NCBI GenBank assembly: GCA_016197225.1
Contig: JACPWC010000038.1
Span: 1 to 35,762 of the forward strand
Source: Chloroflexota bacterium
GTDB lineage: Bacteria; Chloroflexota; Anaerolineae; Anaerolineales; VGOW01
DNA length: 35,762 nt
Direction: 5' to 3'
In this document: positions 23,777 to 32,360 of the stretch, one piece after another
Layout: each line of letters opens with the position of its first letter
How positions within the stretch are numbered: position 1 is the first letter of the stretch
Made by a program: the position numbers and the translations under genes
The notes under the pieces: generated by a model
Database searches by the model: none
What the model was told of the DNA's origin: nothing
Seen by the model: only the letters and a program-made list of their open reading frames with translations

Positions 23777-23974
23777 ATGCCGCTCGATTTGGCGCTGGGG
23801 GATCGACTCAAGCTACGCAAACCGCACCCGTGCGGCGGCTACGAGTGGACCGTGGTGCGCCTCGGGGCCGACATTGGCCTGACCTGCGACACCTGCGGGC
23901 GGCGAGTTCTGCTCCCTCGCCGCGAGTTGGAAAAGCGGCTCAAAACCAAATTACCAGTAACCAACAACAAATAA
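23777..23974 (+). CDS. DUF951-family small zinc-finger-like protein
   Basis: 65 residues: [20 protein letters not shown], then [20 protein letters not shown]. The CGG...CxxCGR cysteines and length are typical of DUF951, a family seen in Firmicutes and Chloroflexota, where it often lies near translation or chromosome-partition genes. The function is not established; nucleic-acid binding is a guess from the zinc-ribbon look. The last residues (LPVTNNK) run into a word repeat. The gene appears leaderless. Confidence 0.9.
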   Translation: MPLDLALGDRLKLRKPHPCGGYEWTVVRLGADIGLTCDTCGRRVLLPRRELEKRLKTKLPVTNNK

Positions 23975-24050
23975 CAAACCCGTATTCGGTTATTGTTTAT
24001 CGTCGTTTGTCATTTGTCATTCATCATTCGTCATTCATCATTCGTCATTG
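23951..24050. repeat. Word-repeat block (AACAAAT / TCATTCATCATTCG)
   Basis: The left part has AACAACAAATAACAAAC words. The right part has GTTTATCGTCGTTTGTCATTTG and then two copies of a CATTCATCATTCGT unit. The halves pair partly as inverted words. It fills the spacer between the DUF951 and glycosyltransferase genes. Confidence 0.75.
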
Positions 24051-24054
24051 CCAT

Positions 24055-25212
24055 ATGCCTCATCGCATCGTCCTCCTCATGTCCGACACCGGCGGCGGCC
24101 ATCGCGCCTCGTCCGAAGCAATTCAGGAAGCCCTCAATCTCAAATATGGCGAGTCAGTTCAGGTAGAGCTGATAGACGTTTTCAAAGAATACACGCCTTA
24201 TCCGTTCAGCCGCTTCCCGGCCTGGTATCCTAGCATCATCGCCCGCGGCTCGCGGTTCTGGGGGCCGGGCTTCAAAGTGAGCGACGGCTCGAGCCGGAGC
24301 CGCGCCCTCACCGGCGCTTTCTATCCTTACACCCGGCCCGCCTTCCGGCGCATGGTGCGCGAACACCCGGCGGAGGTGTACGTGAGCGCCCATCCTTTGC
24401 TCACCATGCCCAGCCTGCGCGCCCTGGGCAAACGCCGCCCGCCCTTCATCACCGTCGTCACCGACCTGGTCTCGGCCCACGCCTTCTGGTTCTATCCCAA
24501 AGTTGACCTCATCATCGTCCCCACCGAAGGCGCTTACCAGCGCGCCGTCAAAAATAAAGTGCCGCCGGAGAAGCTCAAAGTCATTGGCCTGCCCATCTCG
24601 CAAAAGTTCAGCGCGCCGCCCGGCGACAAGGCGCAACTCCGCCAAAAACTGGGCTGGCGGCCAGACCTGACGACGGTGCTCCTCGTCGGCGGTGGCGAGG
24701 GCATGGGGCCGCTGTACGAAATCGCAACCGGCATCGCCAACACCGGCCTGTCTCTGCAACTGGCCGTGGTCGCCGGGCGCAACGAAGCCCTCCGCGCCCG
24801 CCTCAACGCGGCCCAGTGGAAAACCCCGGCCCACATTTATGGCTTCGTCACCAACATGCCCGACCTGATGCGCGCCGCCGATCTCATTGTCACCAAAGCC
24901 GGGCCGTCGTCGGTCGTCGAAGCTATCAACGCCGGACTGCCGATTATTTTGAGCGGCGCACTGCCGGGACAGGAAGAGGGCAACATCCACTTTGTGGTGG
25001 ATAACGGCGCGGGCCGCTGGGCGCCGGGGCCAACCCGGGTGGCCGCCGCCGTGCGCGAACTGGCCGGCTCCGGCCCCGAGGTGCTGGCCGCCGCCGCCGC
25101 CAACGCCCGCCAACTGGCCCGGCCTCACGCGGCGCTGGATATTGCGGAAGAAATTGGGAAGTATTTGCCGACGAAGGACGGCGGACGAATGACGACTGAT
25201 CGCTTCGAGTGA
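24055..25212 (+). CDS. MGDG synthase-type (GT28) diacylglycerol glycosyltransferase
   Basis: 385 residues from ATG 24055. The N-terminal MGDG-synthase signature is RIVLLMSDTGGGHRASSEAI, and SAHPLLTMPSL and ITVVTDLVSAHAFWF (where family members use HxxW-like residues) follow. The C-terminal nucleotide-sugar half has LLVGGGEGMGPL, GFVTNMPDLMRAADLIVTKAG and PIILSGALPGQEEGN. Such enzymes move galactose or glucose from UDP-sugar to diacylglycerol on the inner membrane face, making glycolipids. The upstream open frame is repeat DNA and is not counted. The last residues (TKDGGRMTTDRFE) come from a word repeat. Sugar specificity cannot be read off. Confidence 0.9.
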   Translation: MPHRIVLLMSDTGGGHRASSEAIQEALNLKYGESVQVELIDVFKEYTPYPFSRFPAWYPSIIARGSRFWGPGFKVSDGSSRSRALTGAFYPYTRPAFRRMVREHPAEVYVSAHPLLTMPSLRALGKRRPPFITVVTDLVSAHAFWFYPKVDLIIVPTEGAYQRAVKNKVPPEKLKVIGLPISQKFSAPPGDKAQLRQKLGWRPDLTTVLLVGGGEGMGPLYEIATGIANTGLSLQLAVVAGRNEALRARLNAAQWKTPAHIYGFVTNMPDLMRAADLIVTKAGPSSVVEAINAGLPIILSGALPGQEEGNIHFVVDNGAGRWAPGPTRVAAAVRELAGSGPEVLAAAAANARQLARPHAALDIAEEIGKYLPTKDGGRMTTDRFE

Positions 25213-25241
25213 CTTTCGTCTACCGTCCATCGTCTGTCGTC
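25170..25241. repeat. Inverted heptad word repeat (GACGNNN)
   Basis: Arms 25170-25195 and 25216-25241 pair at 19 of 26 positions. Each arm is a run of 7-nt words GACGxxx. The GACG cores all match, and mismatches are confined to the variable bases. It encodes the end of the glycosyltransferase. Confidence 0.85.
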
Positions 25242-25248
25242 AAAAGAA

Positions 25249-25280
25249 AACGCCCCACTTTTCAGTGAGGCGTTTTTGTT
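25249..25280. terminator. Bidirectional rho-independent terminator
   Basis: AACGCCCCACT and AGTGAGGCGTT pair with one mismatch around TTTC (25249-25274), followed by T-rich sequence. The minus strand also ends in CGTTTTCTTTT. It would end the glycosyltransferase mRNA and the tRNA transcript from the other side. Confidence 0.85.
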
Positions 25281-25281
25281 C

Positions 25282-25379
25282 TGGCGGGAAGGGAGGGATT
25301 TGAACCCTCGGTACAAGGTTGAAGCCCCGTACAAGCACTTAGCAGGCGCTCCCGTTAAACCATGCTCCGGCACCTTCCC
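25282..25379 (-). tRNA. tRNA-Ser (anticodon GCT)
   Basis: Read on the minus strand: acceptor GGGAAGG/CCTTCCC, anticodon stem AGCGC/GTGCT around loop CTGCTAA, a long class II variable arm, T-arm GAGGG/CCCTC with TTCAAAT, discriminator G and an encoded CCA. It decodes AGC/AGU serine codons. It is terminated by the hairpin at 25249. Confidence 0.95.
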
Positions 25380-25390
25380 AAGTTTCAAAT

Positions 25391-25415
25391 GTAGGGCGAA
25401 TTGACAATTCGCCCC
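25391..25415. repeat. Short palindrome (GTAGGGCGAATTG type) between tRNA genes
   Basis: GGGCGAATTG (25394-25403) and CAATTCGCCC (25405-25414) form a perfect 10-bp stem around a single A, with GTAG on the left. It shares the GTAGGG-CGA / TCGCCC ends with the copy in the HyuA-like gene, but the inner bases differ. Confidence 0.9.
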
Positions 25416-25419
25416 ACAG

Positions 25420-25507
25420 CGGAGGGAGAGGGATTCGAACCCCCGGTGAGGCAAGGCCCCACAACGGTTTTCAAGACCGCCGCTTTAAACCACTCAGCCA
25501 TCCCTCC
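25420..25507 (-). tRNA. tRNA-Ser (anticodon TGA)
   Basis: Read on the minus strand: acceptor GGAGGGA/TCCCTCC, anticodon loop CTTGAAA between CGGT/ACCG-type stem bases, long variable arm, and T-loop GTTCGAATC. The 3' CCA is not encoded (CTG follows the discriminator G). It decodes UCA and probably other UCN serine codons. It is transcribed ahead of tRNA-Ser(GCT). Confidence 0.95.
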
Positions 25508-25536
25508 CAACTACGCTGGCCGCATTTTACCACACC

Positions 25537-26775
25537 TCACGCCAACTTCCTCTTTGCCAACTCCGCCTTGATCTCGGCATGCTTCTCTTTCGTGATCGGA
25601 TACAAATAGACGGCGACAAAACTGAGCAGAAGGATGGCCGCCCCGGCCGGGCCGACCAGCACGCGTAGGGCAAACAACACATTATCCGGCTGAACCGGAT
25701 CGGGCTGGCCCGGCACGGCCTTGATGTAACCGGCGATGTCCAGCACCCAGCCTGAAATGAACAGGCCCAGCGACAGGCCAAACTTCTGCAACAACACAAA
25801 GAAGCCGTAGAACACGCCCTCGCGCCGCTGGCCCGTCTCCAGCTCGTCGAGTTCGATCACGTCGGGCAACATGCTCCACGGCTCGCTCACCCTGGCCCAG
25901 ATCAACACCCAGACGAAAGACGAGACCTGAACCGCCAACAGCAAGAAGCCAAACTGCCCGGCCTCAATGCCAATCCAATCGCGGGCATAGATGAACAGAT
26001 TGTTTTGAACGAACTGAATGGCCAGCCAGGAGAACAGGTAGATGACCGTGACCAGGATAAAGGCCCGGTTTTTGAAGGCGATTCTGATTCCTTCCACGAA
26101 GCCGGGGCCGTCGTCGGTTTGTGAGCCGCCCCCGGTTCCGCGCTCGCGCACGCCGAAAAAGACGGCCAGGAAGCCAATCACGCTCACCACCGCCCAAATG
26201 CCGACACTCAAGGAATAGCCGGTGAAAGGATCATCTTTGAACGCGGCGATGATCTGCGAATGAACAAAGGCCGAGAGCACCCCGCCTAGAATCGAGAAGC
26301 TGAAGCGGAACGAATTGAGGCTGGTGCGCTCGTCGTAATCCAGAGTCAGTTCAGCAGTAAGAGCGGTGTAAGGCACGTTGACAATAGTGAAGGCTGTGTC
26401 GAGCAACAAGGCGATGACCAGGTAATACCAGAACTTCAGGCCTTCGCCAATCGGCGGCACGATCCAATGCAAGAAGAAGAACAGGCCGAAGGGAATCGCG
26501 CCATACAATATCCACGGGCGGCGGCGGCCCATGCCGCTCTTTGTTTTGTCGGTGAGCCAGCCGACGAGGGGATCGTTGACCGAGTCCCAGATTTTGACGA
26601 CGAGCAGGAGGGTGCCCGCCGGGCCGGGTTCCAGCCCGGCAACATTGATGAGGAAGTTCAGCAGAAAGAAGCCGCTGATGGCGGTGACCATGGCCGGGCC
26701 AAGATCACCCGCGCCAAAAGACATTTTGGTGAGAAACGAAAGTTTTTCCGGCTTTGCTTCAGCAACGGTGGACAT
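25537..26775 (-). CDS. GPH-family (MelB-like) sugar:cation symporter with an internal deletion
   Basis: 412 residues, against about 450-470 for the family. It keeps the N-terminal half (FGAGDLGPAMV, KIWDSVNDPLVGWLTDKT, GRRRPWILYGAIPFG, NVPYTALTAELT). After SFVWVLIWARVSE (Glu298) it jumps straight to PWSMLPDVIELDELETGQRR (Pro299). The loop and two helices normally lying between these conserved blocks, about 45 residues, are missing. The frame is kept, and an even number of helices appears lost, so topology could survive. The family imports sugars or glycosides with Na+ or H+. A strong ribosome binding site (AGGAGG) and a promoter precede it. Whether it still transports is doubtful. Confidence 0.9.
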   Translation of the reverse strand: MSTVAEAKPEKLSFLTKMSFGAGDLGPAMVTAISGFFLLNFLINVAGLEPGPAGTLLLVVKIWDSVNDPLVGWLTDKTKSGMGRRRPWILYGAIPFGLFFFLHWIVPPIGEGLKFWYYLVIALLLDTAFTIVNVPYTALTAELTLDYDERTSLNSFRFSFSILGGVLSAFVHSQIIAAFKDDPFTGYSLSVGIWAVVSVIGFLAVFFGVRERGTGGGSQTDDGPGFVEGIRIAFKNRAFILVTVIYLFSWLAIQFVQNNLFIYARDWIGIEAGQFGFLLLAVQVSSFVWVLIWARVSEPWSMLPDVIELDELETGQRREGVFYGFFVLLQKFGLSLGLFISGWVLDIAGYIKAVPGQPDPVQPDNVLFALRVLVGPAGAAILLLSFVAVYLYPITKEKHAEIKAELAKRKLA

Positions 26776-26802
26776 CGGCGCCTCCTGACCAGGGATGCGG
26801 CG

Positions 26803-26831
26803 ATTATAGGTTATAAAGATGCAGAACGCAA
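26803..26831 (-). promoter_or_regulatory. Promoter of the GPH transporter
   Basis: Read on the minus strand: TTGCGT (26826-26831), 17-bp spacer, TATAAT (26803-26808). The -35 lies inside the end of the upstream HD-GYP gene. Confidence 0.7.
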
Positions 26832-29108
26832 AAACACCTTCACCACATCCGGGTCAAAGTGCTTGCCGGTCTGCCGGGTGATGTACTCGTGAACCTGCTC
26901 CTGCCGCCAGGCTTGGCGATAAGGCCGGTCGGAACTCAGCGCGTCCCACACGTCGGCCACGGCAAAGAGGCGGGCCGCCAGCGGAATTTGCTCGCCCTTC
27001 AACTGGCGCGGGTAGCCCTGTCCATCCCACCGTTCGTGGTGGCAATAAGGAATGTCCAGCGCCGGGCGCAGGTAGGCAATAGGCGAGAGCATCTCGTAAG
27101 CGTAAACGGTGTGGCGGCGCATGATGTCGCGTTCTTCAATGGTGAGCGGCCCCGGCTTGAAGAGAATGCTGTCGGGGATGCCCATCTTGCCCATGTCGTG
27201 CAAAAGCGCGCCCCGGCGGATGTGAACAATGTCGGTTTCGCCCAGGCCGATGGATCGGGCCAGCTTCACCGTCACCTCGGTGACGCGCTGGGTGTGGCCC
27301 TCGGTTTCACGGTCACGCAAATCCATAGCCCGCGACCAGCCTTCAATCGTGGCATTGTAAGCCAGGGCCAGTTCCAAATTGGATTGCTGGAGACTCTCAA
27401 AGAGCTGGGCATTGTCTATGGCAACCGCCGCCTGGGTGGCAAGCGCCTCCAAAAAGTCCAACCGTTCGGCGTCCAACTTGAGCGGGGCGCGGTGGAAAAT
27501 CTCCAGCACCCCCTTCACCTCACCTTTGGCCACCAGCGGCACGCCGTAATAAGCCGCAAAGCCTTCCTTCAGCCACAACCGCTCCCGCTCCAGATGTTGA
27601 ACAAGATTCAGATCGGGGTAGCTGATCGGGCGGCGCTCCAACACCACCCGCCCGGCCAGGCTGTTGTTCAAAGTCACCTCGCCCCGCTGTGAGGCCGGCG
27701 ACAGGAATCCGCGCCCGGTGGCATATTTGAGCACCGGGCTGTTGGGACTCATCAGCAACACGTTGGCCGCATCGGCCCCCAACTGGCTCGTGGTTTGCTC
27801 AAGGAAAATGGTGAGGTTGACTCGCAGATCAAAGCTGGAGTTGGTGGCCTGCTCCACCACGCGCAGAGCGGTCAGGTTGTGCAGGCGGCGCTCGGTCTGC
27901 TCGTGCAGGCTGGCGCGGTACAGGGCATTGGCCGACATGTCGGCGATGGCCACGAAGGAGCCGGCCTCCACTTCAGTAAAGGCCGTTTGCCGGCCCAGCC
28001 ACAACGCGCCGATCATTTGCTCGTGAGCAATGAGCGGCACGCAGGCAATGGCCGGCAAATCGAACAGGCCGGGGAACGAGCGACGCAGATCGTCGAGCAA
28101 ACCGTTGTCCACGTAGAAACGGCCAGAGGCGGCAACACGCCGGGCGATATCGCCCAGCGCCAGCTTTTCTCCGGTCAGGCTGGCCCACTCGCCGCGCCCC
28201 AGTTCAACCTCGCCCGTCTCTGAACTGCTAAAAACAAACATGGCGCTCGTTCCGCCGATCAGGGCGATCACTTCGTCAACGATAATAGTCAACATCTCGG
28301 CCCGGGTGCGGGCGGCGCGCAGGGTGGTAACGATCTCGATAATGGCGCCCTGTTCGCGCTCGCGGCGTTTGCGCTCGGTGACATCCTGCTTGATGGAAAT
28401 GAAGTGGGTGACCTCACCCTGCTCGTTCAGCACCGGGGTGATCGTTTGCTCTTCCACGTAAAGACCGCCATCCTTGCGCTTATTGACGACCTCGCCCTGC
28501 CACACCTGGCCTGACAGAATCGTGTCCCACAACATTTTATAGAAGGGCTGGTTGTGTTGATTGGAGCGGAGCAGGCGCGGAGTCTGGCCGCGCATCTCGT
28601 CCAGGGTGTAGCCGGTGAGGCGGGTGAAGGCCGGGTTCACCCAGACAACTTTGCTCTCACGATCGGTGATCATGATGGCGTTGGCGGCGGCTTCCAGAAC
28701 GGCGCTTTGCAGGTGAAGCTGTTGCTCCAAGAGAAAATCATCCGCAACAGAGACGGGTTGAGGGGCGGTCACCTCCCGCAGACAGATCATGATCGCCGCC
28801 TCGTTATCCCATTCGGTAGCCGTCGTTCGGACCTCAACCATCTTCTGGCTCAAACCATTAATCTGAAATTGAGCGGTGGTGTTGGGAATTAAGGGGAAGC
28901 CGAACGGCAGACCCGGGAGCGAGTCGGCGGTTTGACCCAGCAGAGCCTCGGCGGCAGGGTTGAGGAACCGCACCCGGCCATCGCCGCTCACCACGACGAT
29001 GCCATCCTCGTTGCGAGTCACCAGATTGCGAAAGCGCGCCTCAACAATCCGCAATTCCTGTTTGTAGTGTTCAAGCAATTGCCTGTGATCGATCATGTTG
29101 TCAATCAT
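26811..29108 (-). CDS. PAS-PAS-GAF-GAF-HD-GYP signalling protein (cyclic di-GMP phosphodiesterase)
   Basis: 765 residues without membrane helices. A PAS domain (about 22-115; RNEDGIVVVSGDGRVRFLNP) is followed by a second PAS/PAC (about 130-255; ITDRESKVVWVNPAFTRLTG, ISIKQDVTERKR), two GAF-like domains (about 258-405 and 415-580) and a C-terminal HD-GYP domain from about 605. The catalytic set is complete: LLHDMGKMGIPD, HHERWDGQGYP, ARLFAVADVWDAL. HD-GYP enzymes degrade cyclic di-GMP. Ligands of the sensor domains are unknown. GGAG precedes the ATG. The gene runs alone between the LLM oxidoreductase and the transporter. Confidence 0.95.
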   Translation of the reverse strand: MIDNMIDHRQLLEHYKQELRIVEARFRNLVTRNEDGIVVVSGDGRVRFLNPAAEALLGQTADSLPGLPFGFPLIPNTTAQFQINGLSQKMVEVRTTATEWDNEAAIMICLREVTAPQPVSVADDFLLEQQLHLQSAVLEAAANAIMITDRESKVVWVNPAFTRLTGYTLDEMRGQTPRLLRSNQHNQPFYKMLWDTILSGQVWQGEVVNKRKDGGLYVEEQTITPVLNEQGEVTHFISIKQDVTERKRREREQGAIIEIVTTLRAARTRAEMLTIIVDEVIALIGGTSAMFVFSSSETGEVELGRGEWASLTGEKLALGDIARRVAASGRFYVDNGLLDDLRRSFPGLFDLPAIACVPLIAHEQMIGALWLGRQTAFTEVEAGSFVAIADMSANALYRASLHEQTERRLHNLTALRVVEQATNSSFDLRVNLTIFLEQTTSQLGADAANVLLMSPNSPVLKYATGRGFLSPASQRGEVTLNNSLAGRVVLERRPISYPDLNLVQHLERERLWLKEGFAAYYGVPLVAKGEVKGVLEIFHRAPLKLDAERLDFLEALATQAAVAIDNAQLFESLQQSNLELALAYNATIEGWSRAMDLRDRETEGHTQRVTEVTVKLARSIGLGETDIVHIRRGALLHDMGKMGIPDSILFKPGPLTIEERDIMRRHTVYAYEMLSPIAYLRPALDIPYCHHERWDGQGYPRQLKGEQIPLAARLFAVADVWDALSSDRPYRQAWRQEQVHEYITRQTGKHFDPDVVKVFLRSASL

Positions 29109-29221
29109 GGCTGACTCCGCCGCCCCGGTTTTGCTTATTAGATGCCGCCCATAGAATCGATCTTGGCCTTTGAGGGTCTTTCTCAGAGTTGATTAATTGA
29201 TTACCGGGAAAGGGAAACCGC

Positions 29222-30238
29222 CTACTGAAGGGCCGCCGCCACTTTGGCCCAGTTGCCGTCCACGTCGCCTGGCGTGAAGGGCAGATAAAGCGCCAGACGA
29301 TCCACCAACCCGTCATATCGAGCGCGCAACTTGCCGCCGATGTCGTCCCACGAGCCTTCCACCAAAAACTCGGCCAGCATGTCGTCGTTGATAATGGCCG
29401 GCATCTCGCCCCAGCCGCCTCGCGAGGCCAGCGCCGTGAGCGCCTCGGCCTGGGCCTCCCAGCCGTGCAAACTCATCACGGGCCGGTAGGTGGGCGTGGA
29501 AGCATAAAACGCAATTTGCGACCGCATCGCCTCGCGCATCATCGCCCGCGCCGCTTCGTCTTCGCCAATGGCGACAAAGGCCGTGGCCGCAATCGTCACT
29601 TCATTTCGTGATCGATTCGATTTAGCCGCGCCCGCTTCGATGTTGGGCAGGATGGCCTCAGTCAGATAACGGCGGGTGTGGTAGGGATGGACGTGGAAGC
29701 CGTCGGCGGCTTCCCCGGCGAGTCGGATCAGGGGAGCGTTGACGCCGGCAATGTAGATCGGAATCTTCGGGTGGCGAATCGGGCCGGGGTTGAAGAAGGG
29801 CGTCATCAGCGTGAGCTTGAAGTGCTCGCCCCGGAAGTTGAGCCGGTCGCCCGTCTCCCAAGCCAGCCAGATGGCGCGCAGGGCGGCGATGAACTCGCGC
29901 AGTTTGCCAACCGGCGACTCGGGCCAGGCCATGCCAAAGCGCCGTTCGATGTGCGGTTTGACTTGCGTGCCGAGGCCGAGCAGAAAGCGCCCGCCCGATT
30001 GCGCCGCCAAGTCCCAGGCGGTGTAAGCCAGCGTCATCGGACTGCGGGCGAAGGCGATGGTGACGGCTGTGCCAAGCTGGAGCCGGGCCGTGTGTTCGGC
30101 GGCCAGGGCCAGCGGCAGAAACGGGTCGTGTTGAGTTTCGCTGGTGAAGAGGCCGCTTGCGCCAAAGTTCTCAGCGCGGCGGGCCAGGTCGGGGACTTGG
30201 GCGAGGGAGGCCGGAGCAACGGCGATATCGAATTTCAT
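29222..30238 (-). CDS. LLM-class (F420-dependent) oxidoreductase
   Basis: 338 residues of the bacterial-luciferase-like TIM-barrel family: MKFDIAVAPASLAQVPDLAR, ETQHDPFLPLALAAEHT, LQLGTAVTIAFARSPMTLAY, GGRFLLGLGTQVKPHIERRF and IPIYIAGVNAPLIRLAGEAADG. It resembles the F420-dependent subfamily common in Actinobacteria and Chloroflexota, which reduces or oxidises diverse substrates. Neither F420 genes nor a substrate hint lie nearby. It appears monocistronic. Confidence 0.92.
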   Translation of the reverse strand: MKFDIAVAPASLAQVPDLARRAENFGASGLFTSETQHDPFLPLALAAEHTARLQLGTAVTIAFARSPMTLAYTAWDLAAQSGGRFLLGLGTQVKPHIERRFGMAWPESPVGKLREFIAALRAIWLAWETGDRLNFRGEHFKLTLMTPFFNPGPIRHPKIPIYIAGVNAPLIRLAGEAADGFHVHPYHTRRYLTEAILPNIEAGAAKSNRSRNEVTIAATAFVAIGEDEAARAMMREAMRSQIAFYASTPTYRPVMSLHGWEAQAEALTALASRGGWGEMPAIINDDMLAEFLVEGSWDDIGGKLRARYDGLVDRLALYLPFTPGDVDGNWAKVAAALQ

Positions 30239-30380
30239 TGGGTTGACCCTTTCGGACAGTTTCCATTATAGGTCAACCCGCTTCCGGGAAAAGCAATTTT
30301 TCGTAAAGATTTCCGGAACAGCGCCTAAATTCTTCAGGTTCGCCAAAGGTGGCTGTCACTTATAAAGAGAAAGGCGCTTC

Positions 30381-30866
30381 TCACGGAGAGCCATTGTTCT
30401 GGTTGCCCGCATTCCAGTAATCGCGCATCAATTCCTTTGACCAATCGGGCTGGCGGACGTTGCTCTGTGGCAGGAACTCGGCCATGACCGGCTTGATGTC
30501 CAGAACCGGCGTGCCGTCAATTGCGTCGAGGCCCTCGACTCGCAAAACCTTCCCGGCCCGCCCGATGACTCTGACAACAGCCAATCCGATCCGGTTGGGC
30601 CGGTTCTTGCCTCGTTGGGCGAAGATGCCCACTCTGGGCCAGGCCGGGTTGTTGCGCGGGTGGCGGGCGCCGGTGATGATCTTCCCCTCGTCAACCTTGT
30701 CAAAATAGAAGACGATTTCGGCGTGTGAAAATTCTTCGAGACCCCACAGGCTTTCCTCGCTCAACGAGTCGGCGAGGGCAATCTCCGAAATAATGCCGCC
30801 CCAATTGTCATCTTCGATCTCTTTTCGTGAGTTCCTCACAAAGCCGATGGGTTGCAAGGTGATCAT
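30381..30866 (-). CDS. trmO: TrmO/TsaA-like tRNA methyltransferase
   Basis: 161 residues of the YaeB/TsaA beta-barrel family: ITLQPIGFVRNSRKEIEDDN, FSHAEIVFYFDKV, ARHPRNNPAWPRVGIFAQRG, NRIGLAVVRVIGR and the conserved DGTPVLDIKP. TrmO uses SAM to methylate t6A37 of some tRNAs; diverged members may act elsewhere. The start overlaps the stop of the nitroreductase gene (ATGA), so the pair is coupled. Confidence 0.88.
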   Translation of the reverse strand: MITLQPIGFVRNSRKEIEDDNWGGIISEIALADSLSEESLWGLEEFSHAEIVFYFDKVDEGKIITGARHPRNNPAWPRVGIFAQRGKNRPNRIGLAVVRVIGRAGKVLRVEGLDAIDGTPVLDIKPVMAEFLPQSNVRQPDWSKELMRDYWNAGNQNNGSP

Positions 30867-31423
30867 GAGTCCATCCAGACCGTTCGATCTTCAAACGAGG
30901 GGCGCGAGATGACGGGCGGTTCGTTGAGCGGGTAGCCGATGTGGACGAAAGCAATCAGGTGTTGATCCGGGGCGAGGCCGAAGAAGGCTTTCACGTCCGG
31001 GTCGAGGGCGTTGGGGCCGGTATTCCACTTGGCGGCTAACCCGAGAGCGTGCGCGGCCAACAACAGGTTTTGCGTCGCCGCCGCCGCGGCGCACACGTTT
31101 TCGATCTCAAGCACTTTTGGCTCACTCGGTTTGTCCACCGCCACGACAATCAGCAGAGGCGAGCGCAGGGCCTTGGAGCGTTGCACAGCCACGACTTCGT
31201 CGTTAGCGTTCGGCTCGCGTTTGCGAAAGGCGGCGGCGAAAACATCGCCAAGCCGCTCGCGGGCCGCCCCGGTGAGGACGAAGAATCGCCACGGGCGCAC
31301 TCGGTAGTGGTTGGGCGCTTGGGCGGCGGCGCTCAACATCTGTTCGATCAGCGCGCGCGGCGCCGGATCAGGTTTGACTTTGCCAATGGATTGGCGGGTG
31401 TGAATGGCGTCGAGAGTGTTCAT
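30863..31423 (-). CDS. Nitroreductase-family FMN oxidoreductase
   Basis: 186 residues from ATG 31423 (MNTLDAIHTRQSIGKVKPDP); an upstream ATG at 31450 is in frame but less likely. The FMN-binding RQS...K N-terminus, AAAQAPNHYRVRPWRFFVLTG, LLAAHALGLAAKWNTG and IGYPLNEP are present. It is a small single-domain enzyme of the NfsB/YdjA type, reducing nitro compounds or quinones with NAD(P)H. It is coupled to the trmO-like gene by a 4-bp overlap. Confidence 0.9.
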   Translation of the reverse strand: MNTLDAIHTRQSIGKVKPDPAPRALIEQMLSAAAQAPNHYRVRPWRFFVLTGAARERLGDVFAAAFRKREPNANDEVVAVQRSKALRSPLLIVVAVDKPSEPKVLEIENVCAAAAATQNLLLAAHALGLAAKWNTGPNALDPDVKAFFGLAPDQHLIAFVHIGYPLNEPPVISRPSFEDRTVWMDS

Positions 31424-31529
31424 AGTCAGAAGATCAAAAGTGTTCGTCACCGGTATTTTAGCGCAGATGCTTCAACGCTAAAGCGCCGACGACGAACACT
31501 TCAAAGGCAAGGAATGAAGCGCAGGTGAT

Positions 31530-32360
31530 TTAAGCGGTGGCGCGAACCGGTTTCGTCGCCAGACGCATCGTCCACCAGCGCACCGCGCCGAGGGTGATCA
31601 GCCAGTAACTAACGTAGGCAATGAGTTCGACGAGCGAGGGCGTGGGCGTGTAGCCGACGAGGGTGCGCAGGAATTGACCGGCGACCGATTCTTTGCTGAT
31701 GAGGGCGCTGGTGTTCCAAACTTGTTCGATGACTTCGGGCAGGAGTCCGGCCTCCTGGAATTCGTGGACGCCGTGCATGAACAGCCCGGCGGCGAAGACA
31801 AGCAGGAGCAGGCTGGTGATGTCGAAGAACAGCCGCACGTTGAGCCGGACGGTGGAGGCGTAGATCAGGTAGCCAATCAGGGCGGCAAGGCCCAGGCCGA
31901 TCACCGAGCCGATGAGCGTGTCAATGCCACTCGACTGAAAGGCGGCGGCCCCCAGAAACAAGGCGGTCTCAATGCCTTCGCGGAACACGGCCAGGAAGGT
32001 CAGGGCGAAGAGTCCCCAGGCCGTGCCGCGAGACACCGCTTTCTGCACGTCGCTTTCCAGCGAGGTCTTGAAATTGCGGGCCTGCGACCGCATCCAGAAG
32101 ATCATCCAGGTGAGGACGACGACAGCCAGCATCATCGTCGTGCCTTCAAAGAGTTGCTCGGAGCGGCCTTCGAGTTCTGCGCCCACAGCGGTAATGCCAA
32201 CCGCCAGGGCGGCACTGAGCAAAGCGGCGGCCAGAACACCGGCCCAGGCCACCCGGCCATATTGAGCCTGGCCAATCTTTCGCAGATAGCCAAACACAAT
32301 TCCCACAATGAGCGCCGCTTCGAGGCCTTCGCGCAGAGTCAGCAATAATGACACTAACAT
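31530..32360 (-). CDS. FTR1-family iron permease (second copy)
   Basis: 276 residues with seven or so membrane helices and no periplasmic N-terminal domain, unlike the copy at 12407. Both iron motifs are present: REGLE at 10-14 and REGIE at 127-131. IVGIVFGYLRKIG and GLFMHGVHEFQEAGLLPE agree with EfeU-like permeases. It is divergent from a DtxR-family regulator with palindromes between them, so iron-dependent control is likely. Iron import is known for the family; the oxidase partner is not seen nearby. Confidence 0.93.
   Translation of the reverse strand: MLVSLLLTLREGLEAALIVGIVFGYLRKIGQAQYGRVAWAGVLAAALLSAALAVGITAVGAELEGRSEQLFEGTTMMLAVVVLTWMIFWMRSQARNFKTSLESDVQKAVSRGTAWGLFALTFLAVFREGIETALFLGAAAFQSSGIDTLIGSVIGLGLAALIGYLIYASTVRLNVRLFFDITSLLLLVFAAGLFMHGVHEFQEAGLLPEVIEQVWNTSALISKESVAGQFLRTLVGYTPTPSLVELIAYVSYWLITLGAVRWWTMRLATKPVRATA

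Noticed and set aside
23951-24050. Possible CRISPR array
   Set aside because: The units are short, degenerate and inverted, without constant-length spacers or cas genes.
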